The notes beneath the pieces are model-generated. The model was not told where the DNA came from. It saw only the letters and a list, made by a program, of their open reading frames with translations, and searched no databases. From contig DATFXM010000114.1 in assembly GCA_035315885.1 (NCBI GenBank), positions 1-48,795 of the forward strand: 48,795 bases of DNA. The letters are read 5' to 3'. The translations under genes and the position numbers were made by a program. The number at the start of each line of letters is the position of its first letter. Position 1 is the stretch's first letter. Shown here in pieces: positions 25,060 to 33,340 of the stretch. The stretch comes from DATFXM01 sp035315885 (GTDB taxonomy: Bacteria; Acidobacteriota; Blastocatellia; UBA7656).

Positions 25060-26484
25060 ATGGCTGATATCCTGATTCTGGCTGCCGGGCTTGGTACGCG
25101 AATGAAGTCGCGCAGGGCCAAAGTTCTGCACGAGCTTGGCGGCTCGCCGTTGATAGCGCACGTCGTGAGATCGGCGTATGCATTGTCTCCCGGATCTGTT
25201 TTCGTCGTTGTCGGACATCAACACGAACAAGTCGAAGCCGCAATCCGCAGTCAGTTTGATAAGCTGAAATCGGAGAGCCCGGGCTCGTTGCCAAAATTGT
25301 TCTTCGCCCTTCAAAGTGAGCAGAGAGGCACCGGGCACGCGGTGATGGCAGCGGCGTCGCAGTTCTCGGCTAGCAGCGGTCCGCTAGTGGTGCTCGCGGG
25401 TGATATACCGCTTATTAAGACTGCGACCCTGCAGAACCTCATAGACCACCACGAGCGAAATAACAATGCCACTACCATTCTCACCGTCGAGATGGAAGAC
25501 CCTACAGACTACGGACGAATCGTGCGCGACCAAAGCGGTGGGTTCGAGCGCTCGGTCGAGCAGAAGGATGCCGGGCCGGAAGACCTCGCGATTCGAGAAG
25601 TCAACGTGAGCATTTACTGCTTTGAGATTAAGCCTCTGATCGCCGCCCTCGACCGGCTCACGACCGACAATGCGCAAGGCGAGTATTACTTGCCCGATGT
25701 ACCCGGCTTCATAAAGGCTGGAGGTGGCCGCGTCGGGGTTTTGCTTCACGACAATGTAGACGAGGTTCGAGGCATAAACACCAGAGTTGAGCTGGCGGCG
25801 CTTGAAGGAGAATTGCGGCAGAAAAAAGTGCGTGAGCTCATGCTCTCGGGAGTCACGTTTCTCGATCCCGCCACCGCTTACATTCACTCCGAGGTGCGCA
25901 TCGGTCCGGACACCACGATTCACCCGCAGGTCATCATCGAGGGTGATAGTACGATTGGTTCCGGATGCACGATTCACTCCTGGAGCCGGCTCAAGAACGT
26001 TACGATCGGCGATGGAGTAGTGATCAAGAACTCGACGGTGATCGACGACAGCCTTATTCGTGAAGGCGCGACCGTGGGACCCTTCGCGCGGCTGCGCATG
26101 AATGCCGACATCGGGGAGAAGGCCGGTATTGGAAATTTTGTCGAAGTGAAGAAATCGAAGGTTGGACGCGGAACCAAGGCCTCGCATCTAACCTACCTGG
26201 GTGACGCGACGCTTGGAGACCGGGTCAACATCGGCGCGGGCACCGTGACCTGCAACTACGACGGAGAGCGAAAGCACGAGACGATTATCGAGGACGACGT
26301 GAAGATCGGCAGCGACACGATGCTTGTCGCGCCTGTCAGAGTCGGACGTGGGTCAAAGACCGGTGCCGGATCCGTGGTAACGAAGGACGTCCCGGCGGAC
26401 ACGCTGGTGGCCGGAGTACCGGCAAAAGAAAAGAAGAAGCTCAATCAGGTCGAGGGGAATCCAAAACAGCGAAACGAGGCATGA
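25060..26484 (+). CDS. glmU: Bifunctional UDP-GlcNAc pyrophosphorylase / glucosamine-1-phosphate acetyltransferase
   Basis: GlmU acetylates glucosamine-1-phosphate and then transfers UMP to give UDP-GlcNAc, the wall and envelope precursor. The 474 residues hold an N-terminal nucleotidyltransferase domain with LAAGLGTRMKS near residue 7 and a C-terminal left-handed beta-helix of hexapeptide repeats. His376 in KASHLTYLGDA corresponds to the catalytic His363 of the E. coli enzyme, and VNIGAGTVTCNYDG follows as expected. AAGGG is about 8 bases before the ATG. The stop is only 3 bases before the glmS start, so the two are translationally close and surely one operon. Confidence 0.97.
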   Translation: MADILILAAGLGTRMKSRRAKVLHELGGSPLIAHVVRSAYALSPGSVFVVVGHQHEQVEAAIRSQFDKLKSESPGSLPKLFFALQSEQRGTGHAVMAAASQFSASSGPLVVLAGDIPLIKTATLQNLIDHHERNNNATTILTVEMEDPTDYGRIVRDQSGGFERSVEQKDAGPEDLAIREVNVSIYCFEIKPLIAALDRLTTDNAQGEYYLPDVPGFIKAGGGRVGVLLHDNVDEVRGINTRVELAALEGELRQKKVRELMLSGVTFLDPATAYIHSEVRIGPDTTIHPQVIIEGDSTIGSGCTIHSWSRLKNVTIGDGVVIKNSTVIDDSLIREGATVGPFARLRMNADIGEKAGIGNFVEVKKSKVGRGTKASHLTYLGDATLGDRVNIGAGTVTCNYDGERKHETIIEDDVKIGSDTMLVAPVRVGRGSKTGAGSVVTKDVPADTLVAGVPAKEKKKLNQVEGNPKQRNEA

Positions 26485-26487
26485 CAA

Positions 26488-28350
26488 ATGTGCGGAATAG
26501 TTGGGTACGTAGGAGACAAACAGGTCCTGGGAGTCATACTGGACGGACTAAAGAAGCTTGAATATCGCGGCTATGACTCGGCGGGCATCGCGGTTGTCGA
26601 TGAGAAGGGCAACCTCGAAATACGGCGGGCCCAGGGCAAACTCCGCAACCTGGAGGAGTCGATCAGACTTCGCCCGCTCGACGGCACCTACGGCATCGGT
26701 CACACCCGCTGGGCGACGCACGGGCGGCCCACCGAAGAGAACGCGCATCCTCATCGCGATTGCACCGGCCGCGTAGTCGTAGTTCACAACGGTATCATCG
26801 AAAACTTTCTGCCGCTCAAGCACAAGCTGCAGAAAGAGGACCATCGTTTCGTCACTGAGACGGACACTGAAGTCATAGCGCACCTGATCGAGAAGTACCT
26901 GGACGGTGGCGAGCGGACACTCGAGCGTGCGGTGCGGCGTGCGGTCGCGGACCTGAGGGGAATCTATGCGCTCGCGATAATGTCGTCGGCAGAGCCGGAG
27001 AAGATCGTAGCGGTGCGGCAAGGCCCGCCGATAGTCATCGGCCTTGGACAAAACGAATACTTCGTAGCGTCGGACATACCGCCCGTCCTGTATCACACTC
27101 GCGACGTGTTCTTTTTGGGGGACGGCGAGATGGCGGTCCTGACTCGCGACGGAGTCACCGTTACCGATTTTGAGGGCACTTCGGTCTCGCCGGCAGTGCA
27201 GCGGATAACCTGGGATCCAATCGCCGCGGAAAAAGGCGGCTTCAAGCACTACATGCTCAAGGAAATCTACGAACAGCCGCGAGCAGTTCGGGATACCATT
27301 CTCGGCCGCGTTTCCCAGTCTAACGGAAGGGTGTACCTCGACGAGATGGAGATAAGCGAGACTGAGTTCAGGCAGTTCAACTCAGTCAAAGCCATTGCCT
27401 GCGGGACAAGTCTTCACGCTGCGATGGCCGGGAAATACATGCTCGAGGAGCTCGCGAGGATCCCGGTCGAAGTAGATTATGCGTCAGAGTTTCGATACCG
27501 CGATCCGATCATCGACGACAAGACGCTGGTGATCGCGATCTCACAATCGGGTGAGACTGCGGATACGATTGCAGCGGTTCGCGAATCAAAAGAGAAGGGC
27601 GCGAAGATACTGTCGATCTGCAATGTTCAGGGGTCGATGTTGACCCGGGAGTCTCACGGAACTGTTCTGACCCACGCGGGTCCGGAAATCGGGGTTGCGT
27701 CCACCAAGGCTTTCACGAGCCAGATGGCGGTGCTCTATTTGTTGGCGCTGTTTCTCGGTCAGCAGCGCGGCAACCTGACGGACGAAGAGTCTTTGGAGCA
27801 TGTAAAAGGACTGAACGGGCTCCCGGTCAAGATGGAAACGCTGCTCGGCTGCGACGATCAGATTGAGAGGCTTGCCAGAGAGTTTCATCGGGCGCAGGAT
27901 TTTCTATACCTCGGCCGCGGTATAAACTTTCCGATCGCGCTCGAGGGTGCGCTAAAGCTGAAGGAGATCTCGTACATACACGCCGAGGGTTATCCCGCTG
28001 GCGAAATGAAGCACGGCCCAAACGCGCTGATCGACGAAGAGCTGCCGGTGGTCGTAGTTGCCACTCGCGAAGATGAGAGTGAGGCTTCGCGTCTGAGGTA
28101 CGAGAAGACTCTTTCCAACATGGTTGAAGTAAAGGCGAGAGACGGAAAAATCATCGCGGTAGTGACGGAGGGTGACAAAGACGTGAAAGAGATCGCCGAT
28201 CACGTTATCGAGGTGCCGCACGCGAGTGATCTGATCTCACCGATTCTGTCGATTGTACCGTTGCAACTGCTGGCCTATCACATAGGGGTGCGGCGCGGCT
28301 GCGACGTCGATCAGCCTCGCAATCTCGCCAAGTCGGTTACCGTGGAGTGA
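26488..28350 (+). CDS. glmS: Glutamine-fructose-6-phosphate aminotransferase (isomerizing)
   Basis: GlmS makes glucosamine-6-phosphate from fructose-6-phosphate and glutamine. The 620-residue length is normal. The protein starts MCGIVGYVG, so Cys1 after Met removal is the glutaminase nucleophile. YDSAGIAV, HTRWATHG and VVHNGIIENF are class II glutaminase motifs. Two SIS domains follow (AIACGTSLHAAMAG; ISQSGETADTIAA; then LYLGRGINFPIALEGALK and EISYIHAEGYPAGEMKHGP). It ends DQPRNLAKSVTVE, the family terminus. glmM is not in the window. There is no room for a glmS ribozyme, since glmU ends 3 bases upstream. A heptad repeat begins 3 bases after the stop. Confidence 0.98.
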   Translation: MCGIVGYVGDKQVLGVILDGLKKLEYRGYDSAGIAVVDEKGNLEIRRAQGKLRNLEESIRLRPLDGTYGIGHTRWATHGRPTEENAHPHRDCTGRVVVVHNGIIENFLPLKHKLQKEDHRFVTETDTEVIAHLIEKYLDGGERTLERAVRRAVADLRGIYALAIMSSAEPEKIVAVRQGPPIVIGLGQNEYFVASDIPPVLYHTRDVFFLGDGEMAVLTRDGVTVTDFEGTSVSPAVQRITWDPIAAEKGGFKHYMLKEIYEQPRAVRDTILGRVSQSNGRVYLDEMEISETEFRQFNSVKAIACGTSLHAAMAGKYMLEELARIPVEVDYASEFRYRDPIIDDKTLVIAISQSGETADTIAAVRESKEKGAKILSICNVQGSMLTRESHGTVLTHAGPEIGVASTKAFTSQMAVLYLLALFLGQQRGNLTDEESLEHVKGLNGLPVKMETLLGCDDQIERLAREFHRAQDFLYLGRGINFPIALEGALKLKEISYIHAEGYPAGEMKHGPNALIDEELPVVVVATREDESEASRLRYEKTLSNMVEVKARDGKIIAVVTEGDKDVKEIADHVIEVPHASDLISPILSIVPLQLLAYHIGVRRGCDVDQPRNLAKSVTVE

Positions 28351-28353
28351 AAA

Positions 28354-28440
28354 GGAAGTTCTGAGCTCTGAGTACTCTGCCGGACGAACAATAACGAGGT
28401 ACTCGAAGCTCAAGACTCAGAACTCAGAACTCAGAACTCG
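28354..28440. repeat. Intergenic heptad inverted repeat, TTCTGAG/CTCAGAA type (site H)
   Basis: The left arm opens GGAAGTTCTGAGCTCTGAG three bases after the glmS stop. The right arm ends in three perfect CTCAGAA heptads (28416-28437). It abuts the start of the kinase gene at 28443, whose ribosome-binding region would lie inside the repeat. Confidence 0.85.
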
Positions 28441-28442
28441 TC

Positions 28443-30176
28443 ATGCCGGTTTTGCAAGGTTTTAAATTTCCGGCGGTCAAGCTTCACACGCGAACCACTA
28501 TGGTCACGTCGGGCGTGCTCGTGGCCGTGTTCCTGGTCATCGCTTACTTCTCGGACCTGGCAATCAGCAAGGTCAGCGATCAAAAGGAAAGGCAGCAGGC
28601 TCAGTTGCTCGCGACACAGGTCGCCGACACCGTCGAGCATCACATCAAACGTAAGAAGAACCTGAACGAACGACGCAAAGGCCAGCCCGGGCCTGAAGAC
28701 GCTGTCGAATCCACGACCGTACCCGACTGGGGTGAGGTTCAGGAGCAAATCGAAGACACAATCGCCAAGAACGATCCTCAGCTTGCCGAAGTCCGGGTCT
28801 TTCACCGAACCGGACCGGCCCGTTGGGTGGAGGCAGTGCGGATGCCCGTTGACGCGGGTCCGCTTTCGGCAATTGAGCAGAGCGAGGCTACGCAGCAGAT
28901 AGACAGGTCGCGTCCGGTTTCAGTAAGACAGGAGGGCTCGACCCGTTACATCACCGCGCGGGCAGCAATTGACGTTTTGGAAAGCAGCGGCCCGACTCAA
29001 CTCGGCACTGCTACAGTCAGGCTGGTGTTTGATGAGAACCACAGCTCCGCGGCGGAGCTGCGGCGACTCATATGGCCGTTGATGTTGCTTGCGATCGTCA
29101 CCACCACTGTGATGACCTACTTTCTGTTCCGGCACATCGTATACAAGCCAATCGACAACCTGTTGCTTGCGATGTCCAAGGCCGAAGAAGGGAATCTTGC
29201 GGTAGAAGTAGAACGCGCGACATCGGATGAAATCGGGCTGCTGACCTCGCGCTTCAACCGAATGCTGGGACGCATTCGACACATGACCGATCAGTTGAAC
29301 CTGGATCAGCGGAGGCTGGAATACCGGGTGCGGGAAGCGACCGCGGAAATTGAAGAACGAAAGCAACAACTCGAAGAAGCAAACCTCACTCTGTTTGAAT
29401 TGCAACGGCAGCTCACCCAACTCGAGAGACTGGCGGCCGCCGGCCAGCTCGCCGCGCAATTTGCTCACGAGGTTGGTACGCCATTGAATCTGATATCGGG
29501 GCACGTGCAACTGCTTCGAGCTCGCACCACCGATGATCGCATCTCGAAAAGACTAGACATCATTGCAAGCCAGATCGAGCGGATTACCGAGATCGTGCGT
29601 TCGATGCTGGACTCGACGCGGCGGCCAAGGCCCGAGCTCGAACCGACCGACATCAACTCGCTGTTGACGCAGATACTGGATGCGACTCAGCCTACGCTGA
29701 TGGCGCGCAGCGTAGAGCTTCAGAGCAGTATCGTCGACGATTTACCCGACGTGCTTGCCGACCCCGATCAGCTACAGCAGGTTTTCATCAACCTCATCAA
29801 CAACAGCCTCGACGCGATGCCCGGTGGCGGAACCTTGATTGTGAACACGAAGCTCGTTGGAGATCAGGTTGAAATCGAGCTTTGCGATAGCGGCGGCGGG
29901 ATCTCCGCTGACAAGCTCGACATGATTTTCGACCCGTTCTTCTCCACAAAACACCGGCGAGGCACCGGTCTCGGACTCACGATCGTGAAACAGATCATCT
30001 CCGAACATAACGGGGATATCACGGTGGAAAGCGAGCCGGGACGACTGACCCGCTTTCTCATAAAACTTCCGGCATTACCGGGATCACAGAAACGGACCGG
30101 CGCTGCGGATGCTCGCAAAGCATCCGATACAGTGGAAAGCGCTCCGGCTCTCGTCAGCGCGTCCATCCCAGAATGA
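28443..30176 (+). CDS. Membrane-bound sensor histidine kinase (NtrB/AtoS-like)
   Basis: 577 residues. TM1 is about residues 20-40, an extracytoplasmic sensor region without recognised fold spans about 42-200, and TM2 is about 201-222. A HAMP domain follows (YKPIDNLLLAMSKAEEGNL), then a coiled coil (about 280-335, Glu/Gln-rich). HisKA has the phospho-acceptor His342 in FAHEVGTPLNLISGHV. HATPase_c shows NSLDAMPGGG, DSGGGISADKLDMIFDPFF and GTGLGLTIVKQI. The ATG at 28443 has no Shine-Dalgarno because a heptad repeat fills the upstream side; a later ATG at 28500 would cut into TM1. Its TGA overlaps the ATG of the regulator gene by four bases, so they are a cognate pair. Confidence 0.93.
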   Translation: MPVLQGFKFPAVKLHTRTTMVTSGVLVAVFLVIAYFSDLAISKVSDQKERQQAQLLATQVADTVEHHIKRKKNLNERRKGQPGPEDAVESTTVPDWGEVQEQIEDTIAKNDPQLAEVRVFHRTGPARWVEAVRMPVDAGPLSAIEQSEATQQIDRSRPVSVRQEGSTRYITARAAIDVLESSGPTQLGTATVRLVFDENHSSAAELRRLIWPLMLLAIVTTTVMTYFLFRHIVYKPIDNLLLAMSKAEEGNLAVEVERATSDEIGLLTSRFNRMLGRIRHMTDQLNLDQRRLEYRVREATAEIEERKQQLEEANLTLFELQRQLTQLERLAAAGQLAAQFAHEVGTPLNLISGHVQLLRARTTDDRISKRLDIIASQIERITEIVRSMLDSTRRPRPELEPTDINSLLTQILDATQPTLMARSVELQSSIVDDLPDVLADPDQLQQVFINLINNSLDAMPGGGTLIVNTKLVGDQVEIELCDSGGGISADKLDMIFDPFFSTKHRRGTGLGLTIVKQIISEHNGDITVESEPGRLTRFLIKLPALPGSQKRTGAADARKASDTVESAPALVSASIPE

Positions 30177-31543
30177 AGCGAATTCTTGTCGTAGACGACG
30201 ATCTGGAAACCTGCAACTTTCTTGCGGAGATTTTTACCGAGGAAGGTTGGGAGGTCTCGTCGAGCCAGACCGCTGAGGGCGCGCGCGCGGCCGCAGACAA
30301 GGCCCGATTTGACCTCATTGTCAGTGACATCAATCTGGGCGGCCGGATCAACGGGATTGCTCTTCTCAAAGAGTTCAAATCGCTCTCTCCCGATTCCGAA
30401 GTAATCCTGATAAGCGGGTTTGGAACGCTCGAAACTGCGGTTGAGGCGGTTCAGGAAGGCGCGTTTGATTACATCAGCAAGCCCTTCAACGTGAACGAGG
30501 TCATAGCGACCGCGCGCAGAGCCCTCAAAAGAAATGGGGCTGAGCCGCCGGCCGCGCTTTTACGCGAGTACAGCGAGGCATCGGGCCTGATCGGTCACAG
30601 CCCGCGAATGATCGAGCTCTACAAAGAAATCGCCTTGGTAGCTCATTCGAAGTCGACCGTCTTGATTACCGGCGAATCCGGTGTGGGAAAAGAGCTCGTC
30701 GCTCGAGCGTTGCACCGGAACAGTCCGAGAGGGAACGGACAATTTGTAGCGGTGAACTGCGGTGCTATAACCGAGACTCTCCTCGAGTCCGAGCTGTTCG
30801 GCCACGTAAAAGGCAGCTTCACCGGCGCGGTCGCCGATAAACGCGGGCTGTTTGAGGAAGCAAACGACGGCACGATCTTCCTGGACGAGATAGGAGAGAC
30901 GAGCCAGGCGGTCCAGGTCAAACTGCTCCGAGTCCTTCAGGAAAGCGAGATAAGACGGGTTGGAAGTCCACGGGCGGTGCACGTTGATGTGCGAGTCCTG
31001 GCGGCTACGAATCGCGACCTCGAACGCGAAGTCAAGGAAGGTCGATTCAGAGAAGATCTGTACTACCGGTTGAGCGTCGTGACGCTGCGCGTGCCGCCTC
31101 TGCGCGACCGCGTCGACGACCTGCCGCTGCTCGCCGCGCACGCGTTGAGGCATGCGCGCGAGTCGGGGGCCCGGGCCACCACGATATCGGCTGAAGCGCT
31201 GCACCTGCTGGCGCAATACGAATGGCCCGGCAACGTCAGAGAGCTGGAGAACACAATCGCGCACGCCGCGCTTTACGCGCGTGGCGCGGTCATTTCCCCC
31301 GAAGACCTGCCCGATAAGATTCGAAGCATAAGCCGCGCTTCGGAGAAGGGGCCGGCCCGAACAAACGAGATTTTTGCGGACTTGCCGACGCTGGAAGAGC
31401 TCGAAAAGAGATACCTGATTCACGTTCTTCAGTCGGTGAGCGGAAGCCGGACTCGTGCCGCCGAAGTGATGGGCATAGACCGTCGCACTCTTTACCGGAT
31501 GGCCGATCGGTTCGGCATCAATTTGAAAGAGACTGGGGAGTAG
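30173..31543 (+). CDS. Sigma-54-dependent response regulator (NtrC/AtoC family)
   Basis: 456 residues. The receiver domain (1-120) has the acidic pair in LVVDDD and Asp52 in SDINLGG as the phosphorylation site, with ISKPFNVNEV holding the conserved Lys. The AAA+ domain (about 145-380) has Walker A GESGVGKE near 166-173. The sigma-54 contact loop, normally GAFTGA, reads GSFTGA at 214-219. NDGTIFLDEIGE is the Walker B. A Fis-type helix-turn-helix is at the C-terminus (GSRTRAAEVMGIDRRTLYR). It probably drives sigma-54 promoters in response to the kinase encoded just upstream. A strong hairpin follows the stop. Confidence 0.95.
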   Translation: MKRILVVDDDLETCNFLAEIFTEEGWEVSSSQTAEGARAAADKARFDLIVSDINLGGRINGIALLKEFKSLSPDSEVILISGFGTLETAVEAVQEGAFDYISKPFNVNEVIATARRALKRNGAEPPAALLREYSEASGLIGHSPRMIELYKEIALVAHSKSTVLITGESGVGKELVARALHRNSPRGNGQFVAVNCGAITETLLESELFGHVKGSFTGAVADKRGLFEEANDGTIFLDEIGETSQAVQVKLLRVLQESEIRRVGSPRAVHVDVRVLAATNRDLEREVKEGRFREDLYYRLSVVTLRVPPLRDRVDDLPLLAAHALRHARESGARATTISAEALHLLAQYEWPGNVRELENTIAHAALYARGAVISPEDLPDKIRSISRASEKGPARTNEIFADLPTLEELEKRYLIHVLQSVSGSRTRAAEVMGIDRRTLYRMADRFGINLKETGE

Positions 31544-31552
31544 CGGCCGGGT

Positions 31553-31590
31553 TTGTGGCCGTTTTGCGGGTCCCTGCAAAACAGCCACAA
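31553..31590 (+). terminator. Hairpin after the response regulator gene
   Basis: TTGTGGCCGTTTTGCGGG (31553-31570) pairs with CCCTGCAAAACAGCCACAA (31572-31590) with two non-Watson-Crick positions, forming a long stem with a tiny loop 10 bases after the stop. No T-tract follows. Confidence 0.55.
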
Positions 31591-31775
31591 CACATTCGGC
31601 AGTTACGACGGCAGGCTGGTCAGCTTGCACAAGTAAAGCTCCCTTTTCATCACCACTTAACATAAAAGCAAGAATGGCGCGGTGAAGGCACGGCCGTTGC
31701 AATACTACCGGACGTCTGCGGCTTGGATTTCCAGGCTGCGGCAGAATTTTTTCGAAACTCTCCGGAGGACAACGA

Positions 31776-32030
31776 ATGAAGAAGATCATTATTTCAGCGG
31801 TGATGATGTTGGCGCTGGCTGGGACGTCGGTGTTCGCTGCGCAAAACAAGAACACCGGTGCCAAGAAGTCAAGCAATGCTTCGATGGCGTCGACCTCGAA
31901 CAGCGGTGGTTCAACCCGACATCACAAGAAGAAAAAGAAGAAGTCCGGCAACAGTGGCGCGGCTGCCTCGTCGAACTCGGGCGGCACGATGAAGCCGAAG
32001 CCGGCCACCAAGAAGAACAGCAACAAGTAG
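31776..32030 (+). CDS. Small exported Lys/Ser-rich protein
   Basis: 84 residues. GGAGG at 31764-31768 is 7 bases before the ATG, an excellent ribosome site, so the gene is probably real. The first 22 residues are a signal peptide (MKKIIISAVMMLALAGTSVF, cleaved after an AxA-like site). The mature part is only about 60 residues and is disordered-looking: Asn/Ser/Gly stretches with HHKKKKKKSG in the middle and a KPKPATKKNSNK end. No known domain. The high positive charge could bind the outer membrane, polyphosphate or nucleic acid, but nothing in the sequence decides this. A GC-rich terminator-like hairpin follows 31 bases after the stop. Confidence 0.7.
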   Translation: MKKIIISAVMMLALAGTSVFAAQNKNTGAKKSSNASMASTSNSGGSTRHHKKKKKKSGNSGAAASSNSGGTMKPKPATKKNSNK

Positions 32031-32061
32031 TTAGCATTGTAGAACGTTCAATTCGTGATGG

Positions 32062-32095
32062 GAGCGGGTTGGCGCTCTGCAGTGGCAACCCGCTC
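32062..32095 (+). terminator. Intrinsic-type terminator
   Basis: GAGCGGGTTG (32062-32071) pairs perfectly with CAACCCGCTC (32086-32095), a 10-bp stem with a 14-base loop. It is followed by TCGGTCTTTC, a weak T-rich tail. It ends the small-protein transcript. Confidence 0.65.
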
Positions 32096-32172
32096 TCGGT
32101 CTTTCAGCAAAGCCGTTTCGCCGGAAGCGCCGATTTGAAGTAGGGCCACAGACCGGCGCTGGAGTCGTGGAA

Positions 32173-32544
32173 ATGCGCAGACTGATCGTGATCATCTGTG
32201 TGCTACTTTCGGCTTTTGCAGTTGCGAGTCTCTTCTTGTATCGCACACGCGTTGGAGGCTCGCACGATCAACCCGCCTCGCGACGCAGTATCGTCTCCGA
32301 AGTAAATACCGCAGAAGGACAGGTCGAAGCCGTGGATGTCGACTCGGGCACACTCAAGCTGAACGCCGGGGATCAGGAAGTGGTGTTTACATTCGATGAT
32401 CGAACTGCAATTCTACAATCCGGCCACACCATACCTCCCGCCTCGCTTGAAGCTGGCACAGGCGTAACCGTCAAATACACGAAACGCGGCGGCAAGAACT
32501 GGGCCCGTCGCATCGAACTTCAGGACGCTGAACGAGGAGACTAG
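32173..32544 (+). CDS. Small membrane-anchored protein with a beta-barrel-like domain
   Basis: 123 residues from the ATG at 32173, which has GGAG 8 bases upstream; a GTG two codons earlier is too close to that site. The first 25 residues are hydrophobic (LIVIICVLLSAFAVASLFLY), either a signal anchor or an uncleaved signal. After a short linker comes a beta-rich domain of about 70 residues (GQVEAVDVDSGTLKLNAG; ILQSGHTIPPASLEAGTGVT; VKYTKRGGKNWARRIEL). That alternation resembles the OB-like DUF5666 type of periplasmic domain. This match is by eye and weak. No catalytic motif. A heptad repeat starts one base after the stop. Confidence 0.6.
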   Translation: MRRLIVIICVLLSAFAVASLFLYRTRVGGSHDQPASRRSIVSEVNTAEGQVEAVDVDSGTLKLNAGDQEVVFTFDDRTAILQSGHTIPPASLEAGTGVTVKYTKRGGKNWARRIELQDAERGD

Positions 32545-32545
32545 G

Positions 32546-32707
32546 GGAAGTTCTGATGCTTCGGTTCCGATGCTTCGGTTTCGAGTTTCGGGCTTTTTTG
32601 ATTCAGTAGTCTGTCGTCCAGCATTGCGCGCATCCGCGTTCCATCTAACGAACCCTAAACCCGAAACCCTAAACCCTAAACCGGGCATCAGGACTCAGAA
32701 CTTCTCA
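32546..32707. repeat. Intergenic heptad inverted repeat, ACCCTAA/ACCCGAA type (site G)
   Basis: It starts GGAAGTTCTGA one base after a stop codon, like sites B and H. The left arm is TTCGGTT-like (32569-32592). The right arm (32650-32682) has tandem ACCCTAA and ACCCGAA units, and the element ends in GGACTCAGAACTT. The 13-mer TCCATCTAACGAA at 32640-32652 is the exact complement of 603-615 in site A. Confidence 0.75.
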
Positions 32708-32731
32708 GTCTTTTCACCTTGCAGCACGCGC

Positions 32732-32740
32732 TGATATAGT
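32732..32740 (+). promoter_or_regulatory. Putative extended -10 promoter
   Basis: TGATATAGT is an extended -10, with a poor -35 (TTTTCA at 32711-32716, spacer 18). It lies 33 bases before the hydrolase ATG and just downstream of heptad site G. Confidence 0.35.
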
Positions 32741-32773
32741 CGTGTTCTGGATTGTTCAACATACGCCACCGAG

Positions 32774-33331
32774 ATGAATAGGATAATTCGTATTTCCCGA
32801 GAAAGATGCGCTCTTGCAGTCATCGATATGCAGGAGGCCTTCAGAAACGCCATCCCTGACTTTGCCGAAGTAGCCACCCGGATCGCCAAGGCCGTTCAGG
32901 GGGCTCGGCTGCTCGAGATCCCGGTGGTCGTCACCGAGCAATACCCGAAGGGACTCAAGCACACCGCCGCCGAGATTACCCCCCATTTGCCAAAAGAGCT
33001 CAACGCCATAGAGAAGCTCTGTTTCAGTTCGTGCGGAGCGCCGGATTTCCGGACTCGGCTCGAGTCATTCGGCATACGACAGGTTCTGGTCACCGGCATA
33101 GAAGCTCATATCTGCGTCACTCAAACGGTTCTTGACCTCCTGGACAGCGGCTTCGAGCCCATTCTTCTGGTTGATTGCATCACCTCACGTTCAGCCGAGA
33201 GCAAGCAGGTGGCCCTCTCGCGTTTGACTGCCGCAGGCGCGGTGCCCGCCAACCTTGAAATGGCCCTGTTTGAGATAATGCGCAGCGCCGACGTGCCGCA
33301 GTTTAAGGCGATTCAGGAACTGATCAGATAG
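32774..33331 (+). CDS. Isochorismatase-family cysteine hydrolase
   Basis: 185 residues of the isochorismatase-like hydrolase fold (YcaC type). The catalytic triad is visible: Asp18 in AVIDMQE, Lys81 in AIEKLCFSS and Cys114 in GIEAHICVTQT. A cis-peptide after the GIEAH segment is typical of the family. The substrate cannot be read from the sequence; relatives act on nicotinamide, isochorismate and other small amides. The gene is 9 bases upstream of the helicase gene, so the two are cotranscribed, but no functional link is obvious. Confidence 0.9.
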   Translation: MNRIIRISRERCALAVIDMQEAFRNAIPDFAEVATRIAKAVQGARLLEIPVVVTEQYPKGLKHTAAEITPHLPKELNAIEKLCFSSCGAPDFRTRLESFGIRQVLVTGIEAHICVTQTVLDLLDSGFEPILLVDCITSRSAESKQVALSRLTAAGAVPANLEMALFEIMRSADVPQFKAIQELIR

Positions 33332-33340
33332 CTCCTTCCG

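Noticed and set aside
26440..26488. glmS ribozyme
   Set aside because: glmU ends 3 bases before glmS, so there is no leader that could hold the ribozyme.
30560..31876. Long minus-strand open frame (438 codons) opposite the response regulator
   Set aside because: Antisense shadow of a gene with clear receiver, AAA+ and HTH motifs; its own translation shows no domain.
32641..32682. Telomere-type sequence (CCCTAAA)
   Set aside because: Only a few mixed CCCTAAA/CCCGAAA units, inside a chromosomal intergenic repeat; no replicon end is indicated.
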